A stretch of DNA of 64,000 nucleotides from Actinomycetota bacterium (lineage in GTDB: Bacteria; Actinomycetota; Acidimicrobiia; IMCC26256; PALSA-610): NCBI GenBank assembly GCA_005773635.1, contig SXHN01000004.1, positions 98,835 through 162,834 on the forward strand. The letters run 5' to 3'. Numbering within the stretch: position 1 is the first letter of the stretch; every line of letters begins with the position of its first letter. The notes beneath the pieces are model-generated. The model was not told the DNA's origin and ran no database searches. It saw nothing but the letters and a program-made list of their open reading frames with translations. Position numbers and translations under genes: made by a program. Of the stretch, positions 44,342 to 53,400 are shown piece after piece.

Positions 44342-44902
44342 ATGCGATTTATGACGAGTGAAGAATTTGGTCCTCTGGCAGGTTTGATCGGCGAATGGGA
44401 AGGCGAAGGCATCGACGTCGCGTACTCGCACAGTCGGGGCAAGATTTGGGAAACCCCCTATCGCGAAAAGGCATCGTTTAAGCCCTTCGGGCCGGTGGAT
44501 AACGGCAAACAGTCGTTGATGGGCCTCGACTACCGCGCGGCGATGTGGCGCGACGACGAGGAAAACCCGTTTCACACCGAAATCGGCTACTGGCTCTGGG
44601 ATGCTGCTGCGGGGCAAGTGATGCGTTGCTTCATGGTGCCTCGAGGGTCAGTGGTATTCGGTGGGGGCAACGCGGCCTCAACCGACACCACGTTCAAACT
44701 CCACGCCGAATTCGGCAAGCTGGACTACGGCATTTTGTCGAATCCGTACCTCAACGGTGCCGCCAAAGTCACCGATTACGACTGCACTGTTTCCACTGAT
44801 GGCGGCCTGTACGTCTACGACCAGACCACATGGCTCGACCAAACTGAATCAGGCGGACGTTTCGCCCACACCGACAAGGCCAAATGTAAGAAAGTCGGTT
44901 AG
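44342..44902 (+). CDS. Nitrobindin-like (DUF1794/FABP-like) haem-binding beta-barrel protein
   Basis: A 186-residue beta-barrel protein. The signature GEWEGEG follows the start, then beta strands through DYRAAMWRDDEENPFHTEIGYW and MRCFMVPRGSVV, ending RFAHTDKAKCKKVG, which may supply the proximal His. Nitrobindin-type proteins bind haem and react with NO, but the haem pocket can't be confirmed here. Two starts, ATG 44342 and 44351, are near-equivalent. The last three bases overlap the stop of the truncated YjbR gene on the other strand. Confidence 0.85.
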   Translation: MRFMTSEEFGPLAGLIGEWEGEGIDVAYSHSRGKIWETPYREKASFKPFGPVDNGKQSLMGLDYRAAMWRDDEENPFHTEIGYWLWDAAAGQVMRCFMVPRGSVVFGGGNAASTDTTFKLHAEFGKLDYGILSNPYLNGAAKVTDYDCTVSTDGGLYVYDQTTWLDQTESGGRFAHTDKAKCKKVG

Positions 44903-45168
44903 CAGTGCTCGGCTCCGGTCCGGGGCGGTCCCACAAAAGCTGTGTAGACCGCTAGATCGTGGGACCACCTTTGGGCTCCTGGTAGTGCCGCGCACCAAAT
45001 GCCCACGATGTCATCGCCGTGGTGATCATCTACGAACATCGCGATTGTCTTTTTACCCCGCACAAAAAACGACGGGGCGCCGTGGCTCAACCGCTCGGTC
45101 ACTTCCGGGAAGCTCATGCATTCTTCGCGGACTCGAGCTAATTGTTTGGCGCGTGCTTTGGCGTTCAT
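44899..45168 (-). pseudogene. Truncated MmcQ/YjbR-family protein, tail replaced by a repeat
   Basis: An 89-residue frame whose first ~65 residues are a good MmcQ/YjbR-like N-terminus: MSFPEVTERLSHGAPSFFVRGKKT then AMFVDDHHGDDIVGIWCAALPGAQ. The family normally runs on about 45 residues (a DNA-mimic-like basic end with PPYVGHRGW). Here the homology stops at GAQ and the rest (RWSHDLAVYTAFVGPP) is encoded by the 42-base repeat at 44927-44968. It therefore looks like a gene broken by insertion or deletion at the repeat. A short protein could still be made because the repeat keeps the frame open; function is probably lost. Confidence 0.7.
44927..44968 (+). repeat. 42-base interspersed repeat, copy 3
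   Basis: The element begins GGTCCCACAAAAGCTGTG and ends CGTGGGACCAC. Its ends GGTCCCAC and GTGGGACC are a perfect 8-base inverted repeat. It matches copies 1-2 (18586, 18659) at about 33 of 42 positions. It lies inside the YjbR frame and ends its homology. Confidence 0.85.
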
Positions 45169-45195
45169 GACCTATAACCGTACAGAATCGCGGGC

Positions 45196-45999
45196 ATGTC
45201 GTTCATCCTTGTCGAAAAACCGCGTCCCCATGTCACTCTGATCACGCTCAATCGACCGGAGCGGATGAACGCGATGGCGTTCGATGTCATGGTGCCATTG
45301 CGTAAAACGCTCGAAGCCGTAAGGGATGACAACGACTGCCGTGTCGTGATCCTCACCGGTGCCGGCGAGGGCTTTTGTTCGGGCGCCGATCTCGAAAACG
45401 CTGGCATTCCGCCAAATATCGCAGGCCTCACGTTGACGACGATCGCGCAACGGTCGATGGAGTTGCTCGACGATGTCATCGTAACGATTTCGAAGCTGCA
45501 CCAACCCGTCATCGCAGCAGTCAATGGTGCCGCGGTCGGTGGTGGATTTTGTCTGGCGATGGCAGCGGACATTCGTGTCGCCGCCCCGACGGCCTACTTT
45601 CGTGCCGCAGGGATCAACAACGGCCTGACTGCGTCGGAACTTGGAATCAGCTACCTGTTGCCCAGAGCAATCGGATCTTCGCGAGCGTTTGACATCATGC
45701 TCACCGGCCGTGATGTGCTCGCCGACGAAGCCGACAGAATCGGGCTTGTTTCGCACATTGCAGCCGACGGTGCGTTGCTCGAAGACTGCTACGGCATCGC
45801 GGAGCGCATGATTGGCTTCAGTCGTATTGGAAGTGAACTCACCAAACGCATGTTGTGGTCGAGCCTTGACGCGGGCAGCTTGCGTTCACATATGGACCAC
45901 GAAGGCACCGCCCAGCTCTACGTGCGCCTCACTACTCAGAATTTCCAAGAAGCCATCACAGCCCGCAAAGAAAAACGTGCTCCGGTATTTCGCGACTAG
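45196..45999 (+). CDS. Enoyl-CoA hydratase/isomerase family protein
   Basis: A 267-residue crotonase. VVILTGAGEGFCSGADLENAG contains the first oxyanion-hole loop and INGAAVGGGFCLAMAADIRVA the second. TASELGISYLLPRAIGSSRAFDIMLTGRDV carries a catalytic-type Glu (ASELG), so hydratase or isomerase chemistry on acyl-CoA is expected in beta-oxidation-like catabolism. The ATG at 45196 begins MSFILVEKPRPHVTLITLNRPERMNAM, a textbook crotonase start. Divergent from the truncated YjbR gene with 27 bases between. Confidence 0.94.
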   Translation: MSFILVEKPRPHVTLITLNRPERMNAMAFDVMVPLRKTLEAVRDDNDCRVVILTGAGEGFCSGADLENAGIPPNIAGLTLTTIAQRSMELLDDVIVTISKLHQPVIAAVNGAAVGGGFCLAMAADIRVAAPTAYFRAAGINNGLTASELGISYLLPRAIGSSRAFDIMLTGRDVLADEADRIGLVSHIAADGALLEDCYGIAERMIGFSRIGSELTKRMLWSSLDAGSLRSHMDHEGTAQLYVRLTTQNFQEAITARKEKRAPVFRD

Positions 46000-46019
46000 C
46001 GGTGCGATTTGTGACGCGT

Positions 46020-46295
46020 TCAGCGTCGACGGGTGGAGAGCGCTTGTACTACGAGCAGTAGCAGAACTGCGCCGAGGAATGCAACCAAGATTGATTTCAG
46101 CCCGAATTCATTGATTTTGTCGCCGGTTGCTGCACTCGTGAGCGCGCCGCCGATCATGCCGCCGAGTACGCCGACGGCAATCGTCGCGAAGCATCCAATT
46201 TGGCTGCCGGGGTCTCGCGACCGGTTGAAACCGGTGGCGCTGCGCGCGAATGCCCCTGCTATCAACCCCACCACAATCCATCCGAAGATACTCAT
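46020..46295 (-). CDS. GlsB/YeaQ/YmgE-family small membrane protein
   Basis: A 91-residue protein with three hydrophobic segments: IFGWIVVGLIAGAFARSATG, CFATIAVGVLGGMIGGALTSA and ILVAFLGAVLLLLVVQAL. The Gly-rich pattern is that of the transglycosylase-associated / YeaQ family, whose members are often induced by stress; their function is unclear. A short basic C-terminus STRRR may lie in the cytoplasm. It is 36 bases downstream of the GNAT gene on the same strand. Confidence 0.88.
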   Translation of the reverse strand: MSIFGWIVVGLIAGAFARSATGFNRSRDPGSQIGCFATIAVGVLGGMIGGALTSAATGDKINEFGLKSILVAFLGAVLLLLVVQALSTRRR

Positions 46296-46331
46296 GGCCA
46301 GAGCGTAGGCATAGCGGGCGTTGTTTGGATG

Positions 46332-46751
46332 TCAGGCGTCATGAATGAGACGTTTGCCCATACTCACCACATCGTCAGTGCTGTACCCGATGTTTTCGTA
46401 GAAACCGATCGCTTCGAGATTCGTTGCCCTGATCTGAAGGTTGATCTTGGGGCAGCCGAGTGCGGTTAATCGCCGCTCTGCTTCGTCCATAAGCTGGCGA
46501 GCAAGGCCCGAGCGTTGGTAATTCGGATGCACTGCAAGGTAGTTGACCCATCCGCGATGACCTTCGTAACCAGCCATTGCTGTGCCGGCGACCTCGTTGC
46601 CCTCGACCCCGACGAGGAACAATGAGTCGCCCATTGCGACCTTGCGCGCGATGTCCTTGGCTGGGTGATTCCACGCTCGGGTTAACTCGCAAAGGTGCCA
46701 AAGCTCGATCACAGCATCGATGTCTGTTGCCTCGTAGCAGCGGATGTGCAT
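46332..46751 (-). CDS. GNAT-family N-acetyltransferase (YpeA-like)
   Basis: A 139-residue acetyltransferase with the start MHIRCYEATDIDAVIELWHLCELTRAWN, as in YpeA. The acetyl-CoA site is LAVHPNYQRSGLARQLMDEAERRL (motif A, Q/R-x-x-G-x-A), followed by NLQIRATNLEAIGFYENIGYS (motif B). It probably acetylates an amine or a ribosomal-protein-like N-terminus; substrate unknown. The ATG 46751 is chosen over the longer frame to 46829 because similarity begins there. Divergent from the 46817 gene by 65 bases. Confidence 0.9.
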   Translation of the reverse strand: MHIRCYEATDIDAVIELWHLCELTRAWNHPAKDIARKVAMGDSLFLVGVEGNEVAGTAMAGYEGHRGWVNYLAVHPNYQRSGLARQLMDEAERRLTALGCPKINLQIRATNLEAIGFYENIGYSTDDVVSMGKRLIHDA

Positions 46752-46816
46752 GCCCCATCCTGGCACTTCTTGACGGGCATTTGTGAAACGCTCCCGACGC
46801 GCGCCAGAGTGCGGGG

Positions 46817-48070
46817 ATGCGATCTCCAAACACTCCGTTGCTGGAACAACTCAGCCGTGCCGAGCTGATTCCACTTGCGTACGAATACATGATGACTGGT
46901 CATCTCATCGACCGTGCACTCATGCCGCAGGTGTACCTGCACGGAAAGTCGTTTGACGACGTAGACAACGTCGCAATCGACGAGTGGATGGGCGCGAGCC
47001 CGAACTACACGGCAAGGCTCAGAGCGTTGCTCGGTATCGACGGTGACGATGTCAGCGCGATGATCAAGGCGCTGCAGCTTGATGTTGGTTTTGTGCACCA
47101 ATACATGGATGTTGCATACCTCGTGCGTGACGAACACAACGCCGAGTTTTGGTTGGATCATTGCGGCGCGCTGCTCGATGTCGAACCCCACGGTGAAGGT
47201 CGTGTAGTCGGTATGTGCCACCACATAGAAGATCCCACCTTCGATGCGACCGCGTTCGCAACCAACCCACGCGCGCGCATCAGACCGATACATCGACCAC
47301 CTCGGGCGTCGCAAGACCGTCATCCGCACTGTCATTGGAGTATCGACATCGATCCACAGCGGGCTCCGGTCGAAGCATCGAATCACACAGAACGCGTGGC
47401 CAACTTTCCATTGTGCGACGTAGCGATCGTGTGCGCTACAGAACGACTCGATGATGGCCTCGCCGACTACAGCGGCAACCTCATTCCTGGTTTTCGGTTG
47501 ACGGACCTTTCAACCGACTTGCTGGTCGCCGTGATGCGCGAGTTCCAGATGCAAGTGCACCTCCTTACGGCATCTGCCGAAGCTGCAATTTCGGATCGGT
47601 ATGGTCTGGGGGCTGCGCGTCGCATCGCTAGACATCAGTGGATTGCGGCGTCGTGGGTCGCTTCGGAGCGCATTGCGGCGGCGTTAGATATCGCGGGCGG
47701 GGGAGTGCAAGCAGTCGCAGCGATGCTGGCGATTCACCCCGGAATTCCCGCGGGTTTTGAGCGTGAACTCGAAGTGGATGAGAGGGCAATGAGTGTCAAC
47801 CTCAAGCTCACACCAGAGTTTGAGGCGCTCCTTGGTGTCGAGCAGTTCGGATGGATCGGACAATTAGCGCGCGCTCAGACCGAGGGAATTGCCGCGATGT
47901 TGCATCCTGTTGAACCGCGAGCCGCGGTCACTTCGCTCCGAAACACGGGCACGGGGATCGAGATCTCGGTGACGGTCGACGCAACGGCCGATCCTGCGCT
48001 CGAACCCCAGTCGGTGGCCTTGGCGAAAATCAGCGGGACCGCCCGTTGGGAGTTTGACCTGGGCGCGTAA
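46817..48070 (+). CDS. Conserved actinobacterial protein of unknown function
   Basis: A 417-residue protein without a known domain that I can name. Its middle has a striking run, VVGMCHHIEDPTFDATAFATN followed by PRARIRPIHRPPR, that I recall from uncharacterised actinobacterial proteins; its Cys-His-His and later His residues suggest a metal or cofactor site. Flanks are helical: LIPLAYEYMMTGHLIDRALMP, and QMQVHLLTASAEAAISDRYGL with RRIARHQWIAASWVASERI. The C-terminus is beta-rich (AVTSLRNTGTGIEISVTVD). The gene stands alone between divergent GNAT and convergent nitroreductase genes. No operon partner suggests its role. Confidence 0.7.
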   Translation: MRSPNTPLLEQLSRAELIPLAYEYMMTGHLIDRALMPQVYLHGKSFDDVDNVAIDEWMGASPNYTARLRALLGIDGDDVSAMIKALQLDVGFVHQYMDVAYLVRDEHNAEFWLDHCGALLDVEPHGEGRVVGMCHHIEDPTFDATAFATNPRARIRPIHRPPRASQDRHPHCHWSIDIDPQRAPVEASNHTERVANFPLCDVAIVCATERLDDGLADYSGNLIPGFRLTDLSTDLLVAVMREFQMQVHLLTASAEAAISDRYGLGAARRIARHQWIAASWVASERIAAALDIAGGGVQAVAAMLAIHPGIPAGFERELEVDERAMSVNLKLTPEFEALLGVEQFGWIGQLARAQTEGIAAMLHPVEPRAAVTSLRNTGTGIEISVTVDATADPALEPQSVALAKISGTARWEFDLGA

Positions 48071-48078
48071 TAACTCGA

Positions 48079-48756
48079 CTAGCCGAAGCTCGGGCCGTCA
48101 AAGTGATCGACCGTGGCGATTTCGTTCACTGCCTTGCGTTTGAGTTTGGTGGGCTGGTGCACGGGGTATCCGAGTGGAATCACAGCCGCCACTGCATGCG
48201 ACATGGGCAATCTGAGGAGCGTGCAGATCTCCGTTTCGGCACGGCACGCGAACGTCGTGAGTACGCCGGCCAACCCTTCGCTTCTGGCCGCAAGCAGGAT
48301 GTTGTGCACAAATGGATAGATCGATGCGCCACCAATAATGCTGACGTGGTCGGCATCGATGTCCGTGATGGCAAGCGCACGCAGATCGACGACCACGACT
48401 AGCAGTGCAGGAGCGTGGTCAATGCTCGCCGCCAATCCGCTCGGCCCGTCGACGGCGCGGGCGGCATCGAGGTCGACAATCGCTCCATGCCAGCGGCCAT
48501 CATCGGCGGGAGCGAATGGCACTGCGCCGGCCATTGTTTGCGCCATGTATTCACGAAAGCCGAGCGTACTGATACGGGTGATCTCGGCGCGTGTCTCGGG
48601 TGATTCGACAACGATGACATGCCATCCTTGGCGGTTCCCGCCGCTGCCCGCGAAGCGTGCATTTTCAAGGATGTGAGCGATTAAATCAGGAGCGACCGGC
48701 CGATCCTGGAACTCGCGTATAGATCCCAAGGTGCGCATCGCTTCGTACAACTCCAT
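48079..48756 (-). CDS. Nitroreductase family protein
   Basis: A 225-residue FMN/NADPH-type flavoprotein. MELYEAMRTLGSIREFQDRPV is the typical start, NRQGWHVIVVESPE the FMN-binding loop, VHNILLAARSEGLAGVLTTFACR and IPLGYPVHQPTK the C-terminal FMN contacts. It could reduce nitro, quinone or F420-like acceptors. The ATG 48756 begins at the family start; the first 71 bases overlap the end of the upstream PAP2 gene, an unusually long same-strand overlap that argues for translational coupling. Confidence 0.88.
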   Translation of the reverse strand: MELYEAMRTLGSIREFQDRPVAPDLIAHILENARFAGSGGNRQGWHVIVVESPETRAEITRISTLGFREYMAQTMAGAVPFAPADDGRWHGAIVDLDAARAVDGPSGLAASIDHAPALLVVVVDLRALAITDIDADHVSIIGGASIYPFVHNILLAARSEGLAGVLTTFACRAETEICTLLRLPMSHAVAAVIPLGYPVHQPTKLKRKAVNEIATVDHFDGPSFG

Positions 48757-49555
48757 GTAACCACCGTACGCCACGCGCGAGCAACACACTCGTGCCGATC
48801 AGCATGATCGCAACAATGCCGTCGAGCCAATAGTGGTTCGCTGTGAATGTCACCGCTGCGAAGGTCATGGCGAGATGGGCGAGTGTGAGCCACCGCCACC
48901 GACTTCGACTCACGGCGATCGCCGCGAACGTGAACAGTGCGGCCCAGCCGATATGAAGCGAGGGCATCGCCGAGTACTGGTCCGGCCCGCCTTCACCGAG
49001 TGGCGGGTATACCGATTGGTTGTATAGCCGTCCGGTATCCACCATGTCGATTGCCGCGACCAGCCGTGGTGGCGCGACTGGAGTGAGTTGTACAAGCAAA
49101 CAGCTGAGTGTCAGAAAGGCAAGCGTGTTGCGCCATTGCGGGTACCGATCGCGGTGTCGGAAAAATAACCACACCAAAAAGATGAGCAGCGACGGAACGT
49201 GTGCGAAGGCGTAGTACAGGTTGAATGACTGCACTACCGTCGGTGAGTCGAGAATCCAATTTTGCAGAGTCCGCTCGTTGGGAAGGCGCAGTGTCCGTTG
49301 GAGGTCCCAGATCCACTGCCCTCGTCGCACTGCACCCGTGGGCTGCGTTGCTGCGAGCTGACCTGCAAATCCCCAGATCGCATACAACGACAGCACCAAT
49401 GCAAGTTCTCGCAGTACTGCGCCTATCGCACGTAGCCATCTCGGCGTGTTCACCATTACCAGCAGTGGTAGCCCTGCGGCCGCACACGCAAGCGCCAGCA
49501 CTACGGCGTCGTTTGTGGGAAGCCACTTCATCGCGGCAATGACAAGGGTCGGCAC
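48686..49555 (-). CDS. PAP2-family membrane phosphatase-like protein
   Basis: A 289-residue polytopic membrane protein with the phosphatidic-acid-phosphatase (PAP2/inositolphosphotransferase) layout. About six hydrophobic helices frame the active site motifs: a Lys/Arg-like loop in FFRHRDRYPQWRNTLAF, SMPSLHIGWAALF (motif 2, SxxH) and ANHYWLDGIVAI (motif 3, HxxxD). It is likely to dephosphorylate or transfer a lipid phosphate at the outer face. GTG 49555 or ATG 49531 could start it; the latter begins at MKWLP. Its end overlaps the nitroreductase gene by 71 bases. Confidence 0.88.
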   Translation of the reverse strand: MPTLVIAAMKWLPTNDAVVLALACAAAGLPLLVMVNTPRWLRAIGAVLRELALVLSLYAIWGFAGQLAATQPTGAVRRGQWIWDLQRTLRLPNERTLQNWILDSPTVVQSFNLYYAFAHVPSLLIFLVWLFFRHRDRYPQWRNTLAFLTLSCLLVQLTPVAPPRLVAAIDMVDTGRLYNQSVYPPLGEGGPDQYSAMPSLHIGWAALFTFAAIAVSRSRWRWLTLAHLAMTFAAVTFTANHYWLDGIVAIMLIGTSVLLARGVRWLHGVVRSDAHLGIYTRVPGSAGRS

Positions 49556-49602
49556 GACACTGATTCTGGCTCATGGCGCACAAATTCTCCTACCCTGGAG
49601 TA

Positions 49603-50385
49603 ATGCTGAGCCCCTATGAGGTAGAACGGTTCTGGTCAGACGGGTTCTTGGCGATGGAGTCATTCATCGACGAGTCGACTGTTTCGGAACTCCGTCGGGC
49701 TTATGACGACATCATCGAAGGACGTGTGTTGTCGAAGACCGATCGCATGCTGGGCGGCATCACTCGCCAAGTGTTAGTTCCTTCCATGGTGCACCCAGTT
49801 TTTGAAATGAACCAGGCAATCGAGCGAGCGACGGACGTAGTTCGCGCGCTCTTGGGTACTGCTACCGCATCGCGCACCTACGACATGTTGATCGACAAAC
49901 CCGCGGGTCACCCCTACGAAACGCCCTGGCATCAAGACGTGGGCTACTACGCAGTTCCGACCGCGCCAGCAGGCACCACCGCACCGATGACGACGTTGCA
50001 GTTTTGGGTCGCTCTTGATGAGGTGGACATTGACAATGGCTGCATGGAGTTCTTGCCCGCTTGCCACACGGGTTCCTCTGAGGCCCATGAAGTGACTGCT
50101 GGTGCCCCAAACGACGACGGGCGCCTCATCGCAATGGTCGATCGCCAAAACATTGACCCCCAGTCGGTCGCGGCGTGTCCGCTGCCCGCGGGGGGAGCCA
50201 CCGTGCACACTGCGCTGACGCCGCACCGTACCGGCCCAAATCGCACGGCGAGCAAGCCGAGGCGCGCGTACATCTTCAATCTCTTGGCTACCGACGCTGA
50301 CGAACGGGGGATTGAGCTTTTCATGCGACAGCAATATGTGCGCAGCATCGAAAACAGCCCGCTGCGATACCGCGCTGAGGTCTGA
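49603..50385 (+). CDS. Phytanoyl-CoA dioxygenase (PhyH) family protein
   Basis: A 260-residue 2-oxoglutarate/Fe(II) oxygenase. The iron HxD appears as TPWHQDVGYYAVPT and the distal ligand and 2OG Arg as VHTALTPHRTGPNRTASKPRR. Start MLSPYEVERFWSDGFLAMESF matches the family, and GGAG is just upstream of ATG 49603; ATG 49573 is in frame but not family-like. Members hydroxylate fatty acyl-CoA, sugars or natural-product intermediates. The alpha-mannosidase gene begins 22 bases after the stop, so the two probably form an operon, pointing to a glycan- or glycolipid-related substrate. Confidence 0.93.
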   Translation: MLSPYEVERFWSDGFLAMESFIDESTVSELRRAYDDIIEGRVLSKTDRMLGGITRQVLVPSMVHPVFEMNQAIERATDVVRALLGTATASRTYDMLIDKPAGHPYETPWHQDVGYYAVPTAPAGTTAPMTTLQFWVALDEVDIDNGCMEFLPACHTGSSEAHEVTAGAPNDDGRLIAMVDRQNIDPQSVAACPLPAGGATVHTALTPHRTGPNRTASKPRRAYIFNLLATDADERGIELFMRQQYVRSIENSPLRYRAEV

Positions 50386-50406
50386 AGTTGCGCCAAGATA
50401 GGTGCT

Positions 50407-53400
50407 ATGCATGACGACCGGACGTTGGTAGAAGCCCGAATCCGCCGAGCGGTGGAACAACGCATCGCCCCAGCAGTCCATGGCCCCGCGATTCCCTTTG
50501 AGGTCAACAGCTACGAGGTTCCCGGCGAACCGATCCGCTACGAAGATGCCGTGTCGGCGCCGTTCGCACCGTTCGCAATTGGTTCCGCATGGGGGAAGCC
50601 TTGGGGCACCACTTGGTTCAAACTGCAAGCGACGGTGCCTGCTGCGTGGGTCGACAAGACAGTTGAAGGCGTCATCGACTTGGGCTTCGCGCCGCACAGC
50701 CCCGGCTTTCAATCCGAAGCATCGATTTGGGATTCATCGGGCGGCCCGCGGTGCAGCGTGCATCCGATGCGACGCGCGGTTTCGCTGCCGGAAGCCTCCG
50801 CTGGAACCACGGTGAGCCTCATGATGGAAGCGGCCTCAAATCCGGGGTTTGGAGGAACGCTTCCGACGCTTATGGGATCTCGATCTACCGCGGGCGAACG
50901 TTCGATTTATCGTTTCCGCCAGGCTGATCTTTGTGTCTATGAGCATGAGGTACACGCCTTGGAGCTCGACATTGAAGTGCTCGAAGGCACGATGCGTACC
51001 TTGGCGTTGGATGACCCTCGACGACACAAAATATTGCGGGCGCTGGAACGTGCGATTGACGCGCTCGATCTGAACGATGTCCCTGGAACTGCTGCGATTT
51101 CGCGCGCGCTACTCGGACCTGCTCTCGCTCTGCCAGCGCGAGCGAGTGCCCACAACATCATGGCAGTGGGCCACGCGCACATCGATACGGCGTGGCTGTG
51201 GCCCCTACGCGAGACAGTGCGCAAGTGCTCTCGCACGTTTTCGTCGGCCTTGGAGCTTATGGATCAATACCCCGAATACAACTTCGTGTGTTCGCAGGCC
51301 GCTCAATACGACTGGATAGAACGTGAATACCCCTCGGTGTTCGAGGGGATCAAGGCCAAGGTGGCACGGGGACAATGGTTGCCAGTGGGCGGTATGTGGG
51401 TCGAGGCCGACATGAATTTGCCGAGCGGTGAATCGATTGCTCGACAACTCATTCACGGGCAGCGATACTTCGAAGACCGTTTCGGCGCGCGTTGCACCGA
51501 AGTTTGGATTCCTGATGTGTTCGGGTACCCAGGATCGCTGCCCCAAATTTTTGCCGCGGGTGGGTGCGATCGGTTCGTAACGCAGAAACTTTCTTGGAAT
51601 AAGCAAAACAAGATGCCGCATCACACCTTTCGTTGGTTTGGTATCGATGGCACGAGCGTATTGACACATTTTCCACCAGTAGATACTTACAACGCAGAGA
51701 TCACGCCGAAAGAGTTGTCGTACGCGCAGAAAAATTTCACAGACAAAGGTTGGAGCGACTGGTCGCTCATGCCGTTTGGCTACGGGGACGGCGGTGGTGG
51801 GCCGACACGCGAAATGCTCGAGCGAGCTCGTCGTTGCCGTGATCTGGACGGATTGCCGCGCGTCCAGATCGGGAGCCCTGACGCGTTCTTCGATGCTGTC
51901 GAGGAAGAAGGCAACAGCGAAGCCATACCAGAATGGCGTGGAGAGTTGTACTTCGAGATGCACCGAGGAACTCTCACAACCCAGACGAATACGAAAGTAG
52001 GGAACCGAACCTGCGAACGATTGCTGCGCGAAGCCGAGCTGTGGTGGTCCCACGCGTCGGTTGATGATCCCAGCAGTTATCCCTATGACACCCTCGACGC
52101 GATCTGGAAGGAGGTGTTGCTCCAACAGTTTCACGACATCATTCCCGGATCGTCGATTGCTTGGGTATACGAGGACACCGCAGAGGTATACGCGCGGCTG
52201 GTTCCGCAGCTGGAGGCACTCATCGGTGACGCCTTGTGCCAGATAGCGTCTTCCAAACCGACACTCGCGAATGCTGCTACTCATTCGCTTGACGAGGTTG
52301 TAATCGTGCCTGGCGAACTTGGCGAGTCGCCGAACGTTCAACTCCTTGGAGATGGACACGTTGCCTTTCGTGCGAAAGTGCCCGGTCTCGGGCTCGCCGT
52401 CGCGAAGCCGCTCCCCTCGGACGACGTTGTGACGATCGTCAGCAACACGATGCGGAACGCTTCAGTTGCAATCACTTGGAATGAAGCTGGCGAACTGACC
52501 TCAATGGTCGATCTTGTTGCACAACGTGAAGTGTTCACCGTTGGCCAAACTGGTGCTCGCATCGAACTTGCAGACGACCTGCCCAATGAGTACGACGCGT
52601 GGGATCTCGAAGCGTGGGCTCGCAAGTCGAGCGTGGTTATCAGTAATTGTGTTGGCATCGAGGTCTTGGCCGAAGGCCCGATTGTGGGCCGAGTCCGCGT
52701 CACGCGAACATTTGGCGCGTCGACGCTGATCTCCACGTACACGATGCGGGCGGGAAGCCCGCGGGTCGATATCGACTTTGATATCGACTGGCAGGAAGAT
52801 GAAAAGGTGCTCTCGGTAGCGTTCCCGATCGATGTTCACTCCTCGCTGGTGGAATGTGGAATTCAATTCGGATCTGTAAGCCGACCCCGTTACCCGAACA
52901 CAAGCTGGGATGCCGCGAAATTTGAGGTGTGCGCGCACCGATGGGTCGACGTCAGCGAGGGAAATTTTGGGGTGGCCGTGTTGAACAACGGACGCTACGG
53001 ACACGCCATCCAGGGCGATGCCGTTCGGGTGACGCTACAACGTTCGCCGAAGTGGCCAGACCCGACCGCTGATCGAGGTCAGCACGCAACGACCGTGAGC
53101 TTGTTCCCGCATGGTGGCGATCGACGCGTGGTTACCGTTGAAGCCGAACGGCTCAATGAACCGGTTCGCCTTGTGGCAGGTGTTCGCGAGGAACCAATGC
53201 CTCCACTCCTAGCGATTGATGACCTTCGCCTTGAGGCCAGCGCGCTCAAACGTTCCGACGACCGTTGCGGCGATCTCATCCTGCGCGTGTTTGAGCGGAC
53301 AGGGCAGCGGGCGTGTCTTGACTTGACGAATATCGCTTCGGCTCGCATTACTGCCACGGACCTGTTGGAGACCCCGGCCGAGACGGACTCATTCAAAGCG

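Noticed and set aside
46709..47386. 225-codon frame on the minus strand overlapping the 46817 gene and the GNAT start
   Set aside because: Its content is atypical and it would overlap two better-supported genes.
52040..52075. GGTGGTCCCACG inside the mannosidase gene resembling the repeat end
   Set aside because: Only about 12 bases match and the interior differs; it encodes WWSHAS within a conserved enzyme.
51205..52359. Long open frame (384 codons) opposite the mannosidase
   Set aside because: It is a codon-bias shadow; no domain motif is seen, and the plus-strand GH38 gene has all catalytic motifs.
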